From assembly GCA_019426215.1 (NCBI GenBank), contig CM033402.1, positions 3,968,001 through 4,032,000 of the forward strand: a DNA stretch of 64,000 nt, read 5' to 3'. The notes under the pieces are model-generated. The model was not told where the DNA came from. It saw only the letters and a list, made by a program, of their open reading frames with translations, and did no database searches. This DNA is from Buddleja alternifolia (taxonomy: Eukaryota > Streptophyta > Magnoliopsida > Lamiales > Scrophulariaceae). Shown piece after piece: positions 24,661-38,988 of this stretch; the first letter of the stretch is position 1; the number at the start of each line of letters is the position of its first letter. Position numbers and translations under genes: made by a program.

Positions 24661-27600
24661 GAGCTATCATACCAGTACACTGAGTCAATTTTGTTGTCAA
24701 ATGTGCTGAAATATTACTTATAGTATATGAGATATCGATGAATTTTTTTTATAATATATTATAATAAATGAACAAAAGTTATTATTATCGAGGCTCGCTA
24801 GCCTCCTATAAACAAGTATTTTTTTGCTCTATCAAATCTTGTTACGTTCGATTCGGACTCAAAAATTATTACTTTGGTTCGACTTGATGTCCACCCTTAC
24901 CCTAAACCCTAAACTGACCCTAAACCCCAAACCCTAAACTAACCCTAAACCCCAAACAAACCTAAAGACTATATAAAGTGAGGAATTATACCTAAATTGG
25001 GGTTAAGTTGTGATTTTCTTGTAAAAACCAGAGTATCCTGCTTTTTCTTTAATTGGTTTTGATGAGAGTTTTGAACGTGTCAACAATTTAATATATGATG
25101 GAGTTAAAGAGATTGTCTAATTTTAAGTAGTGAATTTATTTGAGATACTTTGGAGTTTTTTCAATTTTAAGTAGTGAATTTGATTATTAAACATTTACAC
25201 TCTTATTTATTGTTGTTAACATTTCATCATTCTATAAACCGATTGATTAATTATTAATTGTTAATTTGTTATTCATTTGAATTTGATTAATAAGCAAATT
25301 TGAATATATAAAAAAAAGAAAAAAAATAAACAAAAAAGACCAGGTACCCGATACCTGAATTATCGTCAAATTTGTTGTCAAATGTGCTTGAAATATTATA
25401 TATACTATATGAGATGAAAATAAATATTAATTTAAAAATAAGAATAAAGTAAAAAAATAATGAGCTTACCCAAATTTGAACTCTAAACCTATTCCAAACT
25501 CACACAAAATATTTACCATTACACCAAATCAACTTTCTTGTCAAATGTGCTTGAAACTTTTTTTATACTATATATGAGATATGAGATGAGGAAAAAAAAA
25601 AAACAACTTAACAAAAACTTCAAGTCTTTTTTCTCCAAAATATCAAGTCATTCTTCTCCAAAATATCAGTCTACTCACACCACCACCACCACGATCTCCC
25701 TTCCCACACCACCACCTCCACGCGCTAAACCCATCCCACTCCTCATCTCCGTCTCCGTCATGGTTCGCCGTAACGGTCGTGGTGGTTGTCACGGAGGCCA
25801 CCGTTCCAGTTCCATGGCAATGTCGCGGAACGGTCACGGACGTTCCACAATTTTTTAGCTTAAATTGCTCAAAAATTATTAAAAAAATCCTAGAAAAATT
25901 TATAATTAGTACATATTGTATTTCTTTTCCCCTATTCCCTGATGTAATAATTTCCTTTCTTTCCTTGTCTTCTTCCTTGTAATAATATCTTTTCTTTCCT
26001 TTTCTTTCCTTATCTTCTTCCACAAGAGCAATTAGTTTTTTTTTTATTCCTTTTCCATTTTTCCTTTTTAACTTTGGCAGTCACTTTCTCCATATTTTAT
26101 TCCTTTTCCTTTTGTCCTTTTAACTCTTTTCACCTACCTTTTTTCCCCCTCCTTTTCACCCACCTTCATTTTCAATTCAAATGTGGCAGAGAAATTAGAT
26201 TGTTAGCAATTGAGAAAAATAAGCCTATGCTTCGCCGGAGACGCCGGAGAAATTTCCCGGTGACGAAACGACATCGCAGTGTGCATATCAGACCCTCTCA
26301 AGACGAAGGCTTAGGCCACTCTTTCTGCTACATACGACCCCAATCAGATGACACTTTAACCGCCTCCGCCTCTTTAGTTCTTCCGTTCCGGCCGTTCCGC
26401 CTCCACCGGATCCGTACGCCATCAACTCCGCTGTACGCCCAGCCATCAACTCCGTCCCCAAACCCCAATCCCTCACTACTGCCGTACGCCCAGCCATCAA
26501 CTCCGACAGATCCGTACGTCATCACTCTTGACAGGTATTTATAAAACTTCAAAAACCTGATTTACCGTTCAGAAAGTGCATTTCTGTTGTTACCCAATTT
26601 ACTCCCTGTATATTACGTGGTTTGCTCCAGATCTAAACATAAGAATTGTAGCCCTTTCTGTTATCTTTAATTCGCTTAAAGAATCAACTCAATCCGATTT
26701 CTAATGACGTGGTTATGCCCAAAATACTGGAGGCTGGACGATCAAGTACGAAAATCTCCGAAAATAGGTGACTTTGCCGATTCTCTTCCTTGATTTAATC
26801 TATCTATTGCTTTCTTGATTTGATAATGTAAATTTGACCGGTGTTAGGAGAACAAAAAAAAATTGTGCAAAATGTTATTCATTATGATTTATTTCTTTAC
26901 TTTATGCTTTTTTGACCTTTGATGCATGATTTGGACAATTTATACATGTGAGCACATTATGATAAGTCTCTTTACTGAATTCTATTAATTGTAGTGCTTA
27001 GTTGTTGGTTTTGATGTTTGTTCATGTTTTTAGAGACGGTTTTTGTGTTTGTTCATGTTTTTAGAAAATGGTATGAAGTAGTAAAATATGTAAAATCAAA
27101 TGAAAGAATGTCCTATAGTATTTTGCAGCAAAATTGTTTAATATATCTCAAAATTATATATAGCAGAAATGATGAATATAGACCGTAATTGGATGTGGCG
27201 GCATATGGATAATAATGGTTATATGAGATGGAATAAAAAAACTTATATGAGATGGAATAAAAAAACTTAACAGGCAAAGACTTCTTCCGTAATGATATTA
27301 ACATGCCAAGAGTTAATTTTGACAAGAAGATGACCTTAACTATTAAATCATATCTATGTGGGACTTGATTGGTACATGATTGAGTTTAAGGAGTGAAAGG
27401 GGAAAAAAAATCAAAGAATTGCACTAAAGCCCTCAATCTAGGTCTATAGGCTTTGAGACCTTTCATTTTCCACTCAAGACCAAAATAAAATAAAATTGGA
27501 GAATGATAATAGAGAGAGACATGCTGCTAAACATATACACACTCAACTCTTCAATTTCTTTGACTATTTTCTTCCTAGGAGCTCAAATTAAAGGTATATT

Positions 27601-28230
27601 TCAAAATTCATTTGTGATTATACCAAGAAAATCTAAATATATCTCAAGATGGTAGGAAGTAGTAAAATATATCTAAATAAATCCATCGTAGTTTGATGAT
27701 GAAAATGAAAATAATTTTTGGTTTTCCGATAGGGGTGGTCAGTGGTGGCAAAAAATGGGATTATATATATATATATATATATGGAAGAGAAGACATTTCT
27801 GGTTTTACTCAGCAGACTTTTTTTACTCAGCCGACGTGTCCTTTAATGTCAAGAGTCGTGTGAATGTGCTCACTTTAATGTCAAGAGACGTTTCCTTTAA
27901 TGCCAAGAGACGCTGTGTCCTTTAATATCAAGAGTCGTGTGTTTTTTTAACTTTAAAAAGATATATCTATCATTCAATAATGCCTAATAATGTGCTTATG
28001 TTTAATAATAATTCTTTATACCCCAAAGTTGTTTCTTTATCTCGATGAAAGATCTCATGTTTAATATCACTATTTTTTTACCTAATAATCTAAATATGCC
28101 CTTACAAAAAATTAATTAAAGTTAAAGGTTAATTATTAAAGTTAAAGTTAAAGGTTAATTTCAAGATAAAGCTAAATATGCCCTTACAAAGAACAATCTC
28201 TTCCTCCACCAAACCCTACAAAGAATTTTC
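24661..28230. other. CACTA interior without recognised genes
   Basis: AT-rich except for a GC-rich island at about 25670-26540 with repeated words (cagccatcaactccg) and splice-like sites near 26535 and 26766, possibly captured host 5' exons. No protein family is recognised. A TA-repeat lies at 27764-27782, and short direct repeats (aatgtcaagag) at 27847-27935. Confidence 0.4.
24895..24962. repeat. Interstitial telomere-like repeats
   Basis: Degenerate run of ccctaaa units (plant telomere repeat is CCCTAAA) about 68 bp long, inside the CACTA element. Two or three further units occur in the MULE near 56172 and 56528. Confidence 0.6.
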
Positions 28231-28234
28231 AGAG

Positions 28235-28243
28235 TATAAATAG
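28235..28243 (+). promoter_or_regulatory. TATA box of the CACTA F-box gene
   Basis: TATAAATAG about 120 bp upstream of the ATG at 28362, in a plausible position for a plant core promoter with a short leader. Confidence 0.5.
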
Positions 28244-28361
28244 GGGATATTTGTGAATATCATCTTCCACGAAAAAGGGGAGATATAAACAGAAGAGACA
28301 GGAGATCATCTTGCACGAGTAGAAACAGAGTATAAACAGGGGATAGTTCATATAAACCACC

Positions 28362-29971
28362 ATGGAACGAGGTACAATTTCTAATAATGGACTCAGTTTT
28401 CTTTGCGAGGATATAATTTTTCATGTTATGGGAAGGTTATCAAGGGATGCATGCATTGTGGAGGCAGCCCGATTGGGTCTTTTATCAAAATATTTTCAAT
28501 ATTGTTGGTATTCCATCCCTACTCTTTTATTCGATATTAACCGTTTCGAACAAAGGGGTTATCATGGTTTAGATTTTATTCATTTTGTTAATCGCACTAT
28601 ACTTGAACATAATGAAAGTGTGGTTGAAACCTTGAGCTTTGAGTTACCAATGGGGGCCGAGGCATTGCATTGGATAAGGCAAGAGTGGGTGGCGTTTGGA
28701 ATAGATCATTCTGTGCGTATACTGAAATTAGTCGGCCGGTTGTCCACTTCACTCCTTAACGGCCTGTTTTTGTCACAAACTCTTGTTCAGTTAAAATTAT
28801 ATCTACCGAACTACATTGTTAGGTGGGAAGATAGATATAATTTACGAAATTTAAAAAGACTCATATTGAAGCACATCGTGCTGTATGATAACACATTTTC
28901 TTTCCGCCTTGGAAAATGGTGTCCCGAGTTGAATGATTTGCAGTTATTCAACTGTGATTTTAGAAGACTAACAGAATTTGAGGCATATTTGCCTTCTGTA
29001 AAAATATTCAAGATAGCATTCAATCGGGCCCAAGGAAATGTGAATATAAAAGTACACTTCCCCAATGTAGATGTCCTTGTTATTTTATTGAAACAAGACG
29101 AATAGGGTCCGGGGCATTTACAAGTATTGGGGCCGTTATCTCGTTCTTTACAGTGGATAGTACACCGTCATCGACACTACATCGGATCAACTTGCTCGAC
29201 ATACCGACTACTTCGAGAGGTTGTAAAAATGACGAAAGAATTGCTGTCCAGCGAACGAGCACGTGTCCCGGTTGATTTTGTTAGGGTATATCTATCTATC
29301 ATTGTTTGAATAAGTGCAAATGCTTTTAAGAAGTTGTTTTGATTTCCTTTTTTTTTTTTGAATTGTTTGTTTAGATGTTGGCGCATGTGGAGTCTCTACA
29401 TCGCATTATGGCGAGGTACTTTTTTGTTAATATGCACCGCTTAGAGATCAGGTGTTCGAAGCTGCTTGACAATCTTGCTGTCACATTGGTGCTCATCAGT
29501 AGATGTACAGGCTTGAATGAGCTTAAAGTCGATTTGGTGGTAATATTCTAAGTTTTATGGTTTGTCGCTTATTAGTTATTACATGGTTTATTAAACACGT
29601 TCTTTGTTTGAGTTTCTAAAATAAAATTGTAATTGACTTAACATGTGTAGGGTGCACCATGGAAAAATGCGGGCATAAGTGTATCCAACTACGTAAAGGA
29701 CTGGAAGTTGCAAGCAATGGGATTGGAGGCATTGAATGAGGTCACGATCTTCAACTTCTCGGGTTCTGATTGCGAGCTAAGCTACATTCTGTACGTGTTG
29801 TCGCAAGCAACTAAGTTTGATACACTAAATATCTACTGTGTTAATCAATTTTTTGATGATCCAATTGGTGTGTATAAGAGGGCATCAATTAGAGCGTATG
29901 AAGCTATCGCGTCAAACAATGTGCAAATTCGTTTCATAAAAGGGGCTTACCCTAAAATAAGAGGAGAATGA
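28362..29971 (+). pseudogene. F-box/LRR-type gene captured in CACTA (one in-frame stop)
   Basis: F-box proteins are substrate receptors of SCF ubiquitin ligases. Exon 1 (28362-29285) begins MERGTISNNG. An F-box-like segment follows (FLCEDIIFHVMGRLSRDA..LLSKYFQYCWYSIPTL, residues ~13-55), then LRR-like repeats (LRNLKRLILKH, CPELNDLQLFNCDF). Exon 2 is 29375-29539 and exon 3 is 29651-29971. All junctions have GT..AG ends and phase 0, giving a 469-codon product. The single defect I see is TAG at 29103-29105 (codon 248), after which the same frame continues with homology to the MULE copy at 57305-58891. Either a recent pseudogene or a truncated 247-residue F-box protein. The closest relative visible is the MULE cargo gene, with identical intron positions. 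Confidence 0.75.
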
Positions 29972-30299
29972 AAATTGCACCGAGTCAACTTTGTTGTCAA
30001 ATGTTTTTTGGTTATATACTTTGATGATTAGTAGTAACTCGTGTTAATTATCTGTCGTTTTGATACTTTTGGGTAGATGTTGGGACTAATTGATTGGATA
30101 AGGTTGTCTGTTAAAATGATGTGGTATTGAAATAATTGTGTTAGATACTTCGATTGTGATGTTAATTAATTGTTTGCATTTTTTTGATAGGTGCGATGTT
30201 GTTTAGTTAATATTTGTTGATTTCATTGAATTATTCGTTATTTACCAGGTCTGATATTATATGGATTTAGCAAATAAAACGCTATATTCATAAATTTTT

Positions 30300-30845
30300 T
30301 AGCTTCATTTAGAGATGGATTTAGAGACAGTTTTAGAAAAGAGCAAAGACAGATTAGAGACGGAATTAGAGACCTATATTGAAATGAGACCAGAGACGGA
30401 TTCGGAGTTGGAATCAGAGACGGAATCAGAGATGGATACGGAGTTGAAATCAGAGATGGATTTAGAGACGGATAATAAATTGGAATCAGAGATGGATGTA
30501 GAGACGGTTACTGAGTTGGAATCAGAGATGGATTTAGAGACGGATTTTGAGTTCGGATTAGAGACGGATTTAGAGATGGCTTCCACAAAATTTTGAGACG
30601 GATTAGTTATCGAATCTGAATATAATTAGAGACTGATTAGAGACTAAATATAGAGACGATTTATTTGTAAAAGAGTCATGAAAAAAGCGACAGAATTAGA
30701 GACGGAACAATTTTCCGTCTCTGAAATTAGAGACGGAAAAATTCGAGCTGTTTAAAGACGGGTGTCAGAGACGGAATTTTTCCGTCTCTGATTATTTTCA
30801 GAGACGGAAAATTAAGTTTCAGAGACGGATTTTTCCGTCTTTGAA
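30300..30845. repeat. CACTA right subterminal repeats
   Basis: Continuous gagacgga/gagatgga and tccgtctc motifs. The 93-codon ORF 30315-30596 (METD/LETD repeats) is an artefact of this array. Confidence 0.85.
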
Positions 30846-30867
30846 ACTCAGTTTTCTTGTAGTGAAT

Positions 30868-31828
30868 CCAAACCAAAATTTCAATCATTTCTTCACTCAA
30901 AACACAATAATAAATCTAATCTCAAGACACGGGACAATGTTGTTCGTGTATTTACCATGAAGAGGGAATGGCGGTGTTCCTTGGATCAATGAAGGTAATT
31001 CTAATGTGCATTAAGCTATTATGTAACATAATGTACTTGTGATTAGACTCACACGTATATATAGGACAGTTACCTTAAACTTGGTCAGAATAGCATAAGA
31101 GCCCATATTTCCCGCTAAAGTGACGTAGAGGTGCCTAATTTCGTCTCGGGCCTTCCTCGAGTTAATATTGATACTTGGAACTTGGAAATATGACTTTTTT
31201 AAGATTTCTTATTCTATGCATTAGTAGAAGGGCTTCCACATGACTAATTTTGGGTGGAAACAAGATGTTCTCTCCGAACTTTGTTCATATAGGAATAAAT
31301 ATTGATGACTTTTGCTCATGATACCTATAGACGTAGAGTATTTATCTATTAAGCGTGTAATATTCTAGAGATGTCCCATGAAAAACTTCATTCTTTGTCA
31401 ATGGTTTGTTAGTGATCGGATTTCACAAGATCTTAAGGTTCTTGGCTACCAACTGACAGAGTTGTGGGTTTTAAAAAGGTATTTTGGTCATTGCAGCCTT
31501 AGACCAGACTATAAATAGATTGGGCATGTCTCCCGTAATATATGCATGTGCGGCCATGGACATAATCTTTATTCGCTGAACTGCGTGAATCATGTCTCTT
31601 GTGTACGTATTTGATGTGTCTTCAATATTCTGGCCATCCTTGACTCATTCATTTCATAACACCAACGGGTTGGTCTGAACTTGGCGCTAGCTATTGCTTC
31701 ACACAACATCCCTGAGGTACTTTCTCAATATCATATTACAGTTTTTCGTTATTTTAATGCAGAGTTCCCCTGAATCAGGGCGCTCCAAAGCGAATGATGT
31801 GGCTTGTTGGCTATCAAATTCAGTAAAA
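30868..31828. other. Intergenic between CACTA and LARD
   Basis: No gene, RNA or clear repeat recognised. A TATA-like stretch occurs at 31056, with no ORF of note downstream. Confidence 0.35.
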
Positions 31829-31833
31829 ATATT

Positions 31834-32265
31834 TGTCGGAAATTTATAACATATAACATGCGAATTCGATATATAAACACTTACAGAATTCAGATCTTTA
31901 CTTGGTTGTTTCACACTTCTTCCACACGGCTTCGACGCTCCATAAGGTCTGCAATCTCAATCACGGGGAGAGAGATGACTATCCACAATCCAAGAACTTC
32001 AAATGGTGAATCTTCTTTGTCGAATTACACCAAAATATGATTTTCATGCCATTGCATTTTACCCCTCCATTTTGCTGCGAATTTTTAGTTATCTTTCTTG
32101 TTCTATTTTTCTTATTTCAAACATAAGAAATACTTATGAGAGAGGGAGGGAGTTGGGGTAGTTTTATCCTACAAAAAACTACTTCCTCCTTTTCTTTCTT
32201 TCAAATTAATATGGGTAGGGTCAAGCCCTCATGGGCGACCCATGACCCATATCCAATTTCCAACA
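31834..32265 (-). repeat. LARD 3' LTR (minus strand)
   Basis: On the plus strand it runs from TGTCGGAAATTT to AATTTCCAACA. Nearly identical to 38989-39423. Confidence 0.92.
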
Positions 32266-32279
32266 TCTCCCACTCGCAC
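32266..32279 (-). other. LARD polypurine tract
   Basis: Minus strand gtgcgagtgggaga immediately precedes the LTR, as expected for plus-strand DNA priming. Confidence 0.7.
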
Positions 32280-35200
32280 ATGAGGGCTAGACATACATCT
32301 GGTGTAACCGTAACAACATATTCACAATTTCATACAAGCAAATGGATCGTGTGACCAACGAGCATATATGATGAGCTTCGAGCTATACACCGGTTAAGGA
32401 TATATAGCAACTCAATATCGAATAATATGAGGACAACTTCTCGCTATACCCCAGACATCTTTTTACTACACAAGTCAACGTATCTCTTGTCCCTCAAACA
32501 ATATTCAAGAGCATACTTGACTTCTATTTAATTCTATGTATTCACCATTATGTTTAAAACACTAAGTTTGACATAATTGGCCGGCCTGTGAATACAAAAT
32601 ACGTGTCAGACAAAGTTAATTTTCCTTTCCCACTAGAATCTCTCAACTATATTATAGCTGCTTTCCTAGACATATACCGCATTGCCGAATCATTCATGGC
32701 TATTGGTAATATGCTAAAGTAGCAACACTAAAATAAAGCTTTAAGAAATAGTTGAAAGTCATAAGGGTATAATTTAGGTTACATAAACCTTTGAGTCTCA
32801 CACAATGAGAAAGCAGGGATTTTTCTCATTACTCCAACGGTCATATAGCACACGCGGTATGAAACACGTGCTACAGTGTTTTTCTTCCTATTTGGAAGCG
32901 TATGTCATGATTCAAATCAAATACACTGTACAGATTTTAGTTCAAGTGTATCTCAACACTTAACTTGAGTTTTCTTCTTGTTCGTCCTCCATTAATAACA
33001 ATCTCAAGAAAACTCACATCTGGCTTTTAGATAAGTCAATGGATGGTGGGAATCCATTTCGATTACATAAATTCATAACAGTAATCTTATCTTGATTATC
33101 AATCAAGGCGACATCATTTCTACGTATGATATCGTGTGCCACAAAATCAAAAATGTCTCATCTCTACACATTACTCAATGTCAGAGGCGATTGCTCGTGT
33201 GAGAGAGCCAATCTCAACTTATCAGACATACCTTTAGACATCGAGTGTATATCATCACATACATGCTTAGAAAGCACATCACTCAAATGTCAAACATTTA
33301 TGGGCATAAATCTCTATGAACATCCTTTAGTTCAAAAGGAGATCACATTTTACGCAATTCTAGAGATCTAACTTGACCAACAAATATATCTCTAGGCTAA
33401 GGCCAAGCACTAACTTTAGCCACTTCTAAATGCGTATACATTTATTGTAAAACCACTAATTGGTTTACAATGATATCTCTCACAAAATTATATTGTGTGT
33501 CGATGTTCGATTTTACAGCAATAGGTCAATAATAAGACCTCTATGTAAGCATTAGCTAGCTGTTTATCACAATATATATATACACATATATAATCACAGC
33601 TCCCACATAACTGCGTACAACTCCCACATGCTATAAAACAAATTCAACCAAACATTATCCCACACTGCAAATATACATGCCACAAATTAAATTTTATTTG
33701 TGTACAAATGCGACATAAGTTTGCTTCTTGCTACTTCTTGAGTCAACATTGTAAATAGAAGCAAATTCAGAGGCAGACTCACACTTATCCAAATCCCCTC
33801 CTCAAGTCCACATATGTATATTCTTTCGACAACTTTCCTCCATACTAAGGAAATCATTTGCAGTGTTTACCAGCTATTGTCCAATACGTCATACTAGAAT
33901 TGGACAATACCTTATGACCCATGGCATATCAAGTATTGGAGCGAGTACAAGTCACATTGTACTTCAAGATAAAAAAAAAATGAACAACTATTGGAATATG
34001 GTGGTCTAGACTTTTGTATTTGGACTTTCTAGACACATTTCGAGGATACAATTTTATACTATAGGAGTATTGATGAGCTTATAAGTATCCATTATGAAAT
34101 CATACTATAGAAAACTCTGACATGGATCTTGACACTGAGCAAGATTCATCATTAACGATTTACATGGATTATGACCTCATATCAAATACGTTACTCATCA
34201 TGCCTCTACTTCATAAGTTAAAGAAAAAAATATTCTCAATGGCTTAATGTACTCCTTCTCATCTCAGCTAATAAGACATTACCAATAAAGAGATAGAATT
34301 TCAAGCATGTCAATGAACTTACGGACATCAAAATAATGGTCTACATCTATGAAGATGAAAACACATGTATAAGATCATGTATTCTTCAAATCTCATACTC
34401 CATTATTTTGAAGACAAATTCCAGTCACCAAAGGTTATAAGTTCACAGACTTTACCTGCTGACCGTTATCTCTGGAATCCTCAAGGTATTCCCATTCATA
34501 TCCTTTTAATTACATCTCTATCAAGAAATGTAGTCTCGTGTTCATTTAGATATAATTCTAAATCTCAAATGTCCATAATATAATAAACAAAAAAATATCA
34601 CCTCCAGCAATAAACACACATAAGTATATATATACCATTTGCCACTGGGTAAGCTTTGTACCTCGAAATCTAAATATCAACATCTTAGTAGATTTCGAGA
34701 ACACATAAAATTCTCAATATCCTCACGTTTGATGTTGAACCATCATCCAAACTTGGTTTGATTATATACAATTAGGTGACTACAACATACTCATAACACT
34801 ATAACTAAGAGAAACTATGCAACTCAAATCTTTAAACCATGTGAAAGTCGAAATACCACATTTTGGCTACGACCTTACCACGAGGGCAATTGCTGCCACA
34901 CAGACAACTATCCCCTCCTCAGCAATTGTCACGAGTTATTGGTGTCACACATGTTTATAGATTTAGTAATTTCTATAAATATTCTTTCATTGCATTAATT
35001 CAGCCTTATCAGATAATAGAACATGACAGAGTCTTACTATATTAGATTCGATCTTATCTTCCGGAGAATATTTTGTGTTTGCACAAAATTTGAATTCAAC
35101 TAACTTGATCACTACGATAAATTTACTCCCACTCAAATTTGGGAACACGATTCTCATAAGCGATCTATAAGGCACGTAGCCATTATTAGAATCAGTAAAT

Positions 35201-38200
35201 TTAAGCAAATATCACAAAATTATAATTCGAGTTTTACTTAATCACTTTGATAAATATGCTCCCACTCAAATTCGGGAACACAATTCTCTTAAGTGATCTG
35301 TAAGGTTCAAACCCACTATACGAATCATTAAACCTGACTTGAGGTTTAGCAATTACAAGATTCTGCATCCAAATAAAACTTCTCCGGACATTCTGTGATT
35401 TACTAATTTTCCACCGCATCATGTTCACTTAGAACACATACACCTTAGATCATTTGCGTATCTCCGAGATACAGATACATTGTTCCTTTGAATTTAACCT
35501 CTCAAAGATAAATTCATCAGTTTGATTCTCTCATAATTTTCAAAGAAACATTCTAACGTTTCATATTAGGAGAAATCAAAATAGACAAGATCAATGTATG
35601 TAAAGGAGTAATGGAATACGAGGTTCATTTTTCCAACCTCCATATTAATTAAATCACAGAAGTCTAACAAAATTAACTGCACTGAAAGATCAACTTATTC
35701 ATCTCCGAATTGTCACATGTGATTTACCACAGGTTGACAACTACCTACGAAGGTTATTCAGAGAGTTTCTCTTACTAGCTTAGTGTCTTAGTTCATTATG
35801 ACTTAACCAAGTATGCAAAAAAAAAAAAAAAAAATTGCATACATGGTTGTTCACATTACTTAATGAGCACATATTCACCCTCAAACCATGCAAGAAAGAA
35901 CATATCTAGCACCACTTTTTGTATCTATTCTATAGATACTAACCAAGTCTAAAACTCAAATCCAAGAGTAATACAATCTCAGGAGAACAATCCAGAAGAC
36001 CAACTTCAATGATCCTTTTAGAATTTCAAACGCTTTTTAATTGGTTTCACATAACCATAAACTAAATCCATATAGGACAAGATTTAGTATCTTAGTGCTT
36101 AATATGTAAGATGCACTATATAAGCGTCTATAAGTGCTATGTTTTCAACTCAGTGCATACATGAGTAAAATTGACCAAAAGTATATCAATATAGCACTTT
36201 TACCTTTAGCCCACTACTATTCACATTAGTGGTTAAGTTTGCTCTCCTTAGATTCATCATATGTCTCTTTCATGACTTTTCCTTTGTTCTAATCTCATTT
36301 AATGTAAGAATCTCAAATTCTTTTTAAAACAGATCAGCCACAAAGTCCTAAGTCATTATCATAGAATCAATAAGCCTCTTATGTACAAAACACAAAATGG
36401 CTAACACTGACTATGAAAGTCTTTTCATAAATAAAAGACTTGACCTTAGATGTCTTCATTATTAGAAAGAGATTCTACAAAACTTGAACTCATCACTTCT
36501 CATAAGAGAAGTCATTGTATGTTGACTTTAATTTCTAATAGTATTCGGCATTACCCTCAAAAAGAGCGACTCATTTTTCTCTTATTTAGGGTATACTTCT
36601 AATCATCAAATACTAAAGTCAACAATCCCAATTCAGTTCAGTTTTACGAATGTATTACTCATTTGGTCCAGTTATAGATCAATAGTGTGATTTCTCATTC
36701 GCATATGAGATCATATATCATAACATTCACAAAGATATCATAAGTAGTGGACATTGCTTTCCACTTATGATAAACTCATTGATCTTTTATATTGAGTAGG
36801 AAGACTCACTATAAGTCTTACATGATTTGGTTATTACCCTCTAGAGTATCTAATTCGATTTTACATATTCCAAAATATTATGAAACTACGTGTCACAATT
36901 TCTACTAATTAGTACTCATCTAGTACTATTCTTAAAATCTCAATACTCACAAGATTTTGGTTGCCATGGTCATACTAGAGATATCATACATGCCCATCTA
37001 TTCAACTCTGATTTCATACTAAGCAAATTAACATTTATGACAATTCACCATAATGTACAGATTCGAAAAGTCACGTAGTGCCCAATCATCATCCGTGTCA
37101 AAATGTTCATTATCACAAATTTAATTTCCTAGTAAAAAACTCTCATAAAGTTCTAGGTAAGATTCAATTCACTTGAATCAACCTTCGAACTCCCACTTAA
37201 TTTCATAATAAGTAACATACCATGTTACACAAGAAAAAAACACATCTAGCATGTATATGTACATCACCAAAACTCAATGTCATATTAAAAACCGACATTA
37301 CATATTTCATAAATATATGCACATGAGCTACAAGAAAACAACATATATGTATCATAAACAAATATACATGCTACAAGAAAATAACTTCACAAGGCAGATG
37401 ATTCACTAGCATAACGAGTTCTAAGTATTCTATACATACGAGAAACCATATTAACCATCCCATTCGAGAGTCTGTTTCTAGGAGCGAATTTCAAAAAAGA
37501 CGTCGAGGACCATTATTCATCCTCAAAGATAATAATTTCCTCGTCTTGAATTCCAGCTCTCTCTCTCTTTCCACACTTTAACCAATAAAGACTTCAAGAG
37601 ACGTAGATCTCTGTCTTTATTTTCAGAGTAAAACCTATCAAATTCACCACTCCAAAACTTACTTAGAGAATTTCTCCTTTAATTCTCTTTCTCGGTTCGG
37701 ACCACCAAAATAATGACCCAAATGAAGTAGCTCTTTGTACTTCATTTTCATTATCTTAAAATGTTTACACAAAGAATGCTCGGGGCGCATTCTATAATGC
37801 CCCAACAATTCTAACTTTGCCAAATGCACACGAGTTCTTCTCGCTCTAATTCCCCTCCGGAGGATGTTAAAAGTAAATTGGGATCTCGCCGTCTATGAAA
37901 ATAAAATAAAAAAAAATTATTATTAGATTGGGCACGAAGCCAATCATAATACTTTATATGATTCGAAGATTTTAACACTTTAAAAAAAATAATTATGCTC
38001 AAACAATTTTAATTTTGGAAAAAACAATTCCAAATTCATAGCATAATATTAAAAAGTGTTCAAAACTCTTCCTCTAGGTAGCCAAGGCATGAAAAATAAT
38101 TTCAGAAAATTAATTAAAAATTTTCAGAATTTTTCTTGTCCAAAAAATATTTTTCTATCATTTTTCATCATTTTTAATTTCGAAAATCAAAGAAAAAATA

Positions 38201-38971
38201 TTTTTTTCCTTCGAAAAATTCATTTTAAATATCCACAAATTCCCAAAATAGATTTCTGGCCGTATAGAAATTTTTCCGGCCACAAAACGGCCAAGGGAGG
38301 TCACGCACGCGCCACCCAGGCGCTTGGGCGCGTGTGACAGCGGCGGCGCGTGTTCCACACGCGCCGTCTTCCCTTCGTGTTCCGGCTTAGAAATTTTGGC
38401 TACCCCCCATTTGTGACTATAACGAATCCAACGGTAGTCTCCGTTTTGTTTTCCGAGCAGTCGAAGATAAGGAGTGGTTTTCACTCTCCGTACGCGCGAG
38501 TGAGATTGGTCATCGGTTACTGTTCATCATCTTTTTTAGTAATTTCAGAATTTCAGAATCATCCTTGTGCGATCATAACTTTGAGAGGCTATATCTCTCT
38601 CATTTCTAATCCGTTTTGAACATGCGATATATTTTTGGAAAGCCCTTGAGATAAGGATTCTAACCATATAAAATATACACAAAAAACATCAACAAAACGG
38701 GGTTCAAAATCACGTTTAAAGTCACTGAAAAAATCACCATAAAAACTCAAATCCGCATCAAATGTCAAACATGCTTATATATAAATTCATACAATGCTTA
38801 ACATGGTCTAGGTATGCTACATTTCGAATTTCATGGCATAAGACGGACATGTGACAAAATCACCATTGATAGACCCATATCTTACATAAAAACGGGAAAC
38901 ATGGTAAAGCATCATTTCAAGCCATAAATATATCACATTTTCGTGTGAAAGCAAGTCTGGAATACAACCAA
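32280..38971. other. LARD internal non-coding region
   Basis: AT-rich with no coding signature. Two features stand out: a direct repeat of about 122 bp (35127-35200 and 35249-35320, cccactcaaatt/gggaacac words) and a GC-rich, palindrome-rich patch at 38290-38370 (ggcgcttgggcgcgtg) about 600 bp inside the PBS-side end, where packaging or dimerisation signals would be expected. Confidence 0.6.
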
Positions 38972-38988
38972 ACTCGCTCTGATACCAA
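38972..38988 (-). other. LARD primer-binding site
   Basis: Minus strand reads TTGGTATCAGAGCGAG next to the LTR end. TGGTATCAGAGC is the usual plant initiator-Met tRNA PBS. Confidence 0.85.

Larger units (their letters stand above)
23964..30864. mobile_element. Non-autonomous CACTA transposon carrying an F-box gene
   Basis: The left end is CATTACAAGAAAAC and the complement of the right end is CACTACAAGAAAAC. Similarity continues inward, and both sides are flanked by the 3-bp direct repeat AAT (23961-23963 and 30865-30867), the target-duplication size of the CACTA superfamily. Both ends carry many subterminal gagacgga motifs. No TNP1/TNP2-type transposase ORF is present, so movement would need help in trans. 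The first C of the left CACTA is changed to T (CATTA). Confidence 0.88.

Noticed and set aside
25643..26552. ORFs in the GC-rich island of the CACTA element
   Set aside because: Low-complexity His/Pro/Arg-rich readings in several frames with no domain; retained only as a possible captured fragment.
30315..30596. 93-codon METD/LETD-repeat ORF
   Set aside because: It is a translation of CACTA subterminal gagacgga repeats, not a gene.
34863..35428. Possible pol fragment in LARD interior (shared PYRSL-RIVFPNLSGS reading)
   Set aside because: The two peptides come from a 122-bp direct repeat; no reverse transcriptase, integrase or gag motif.
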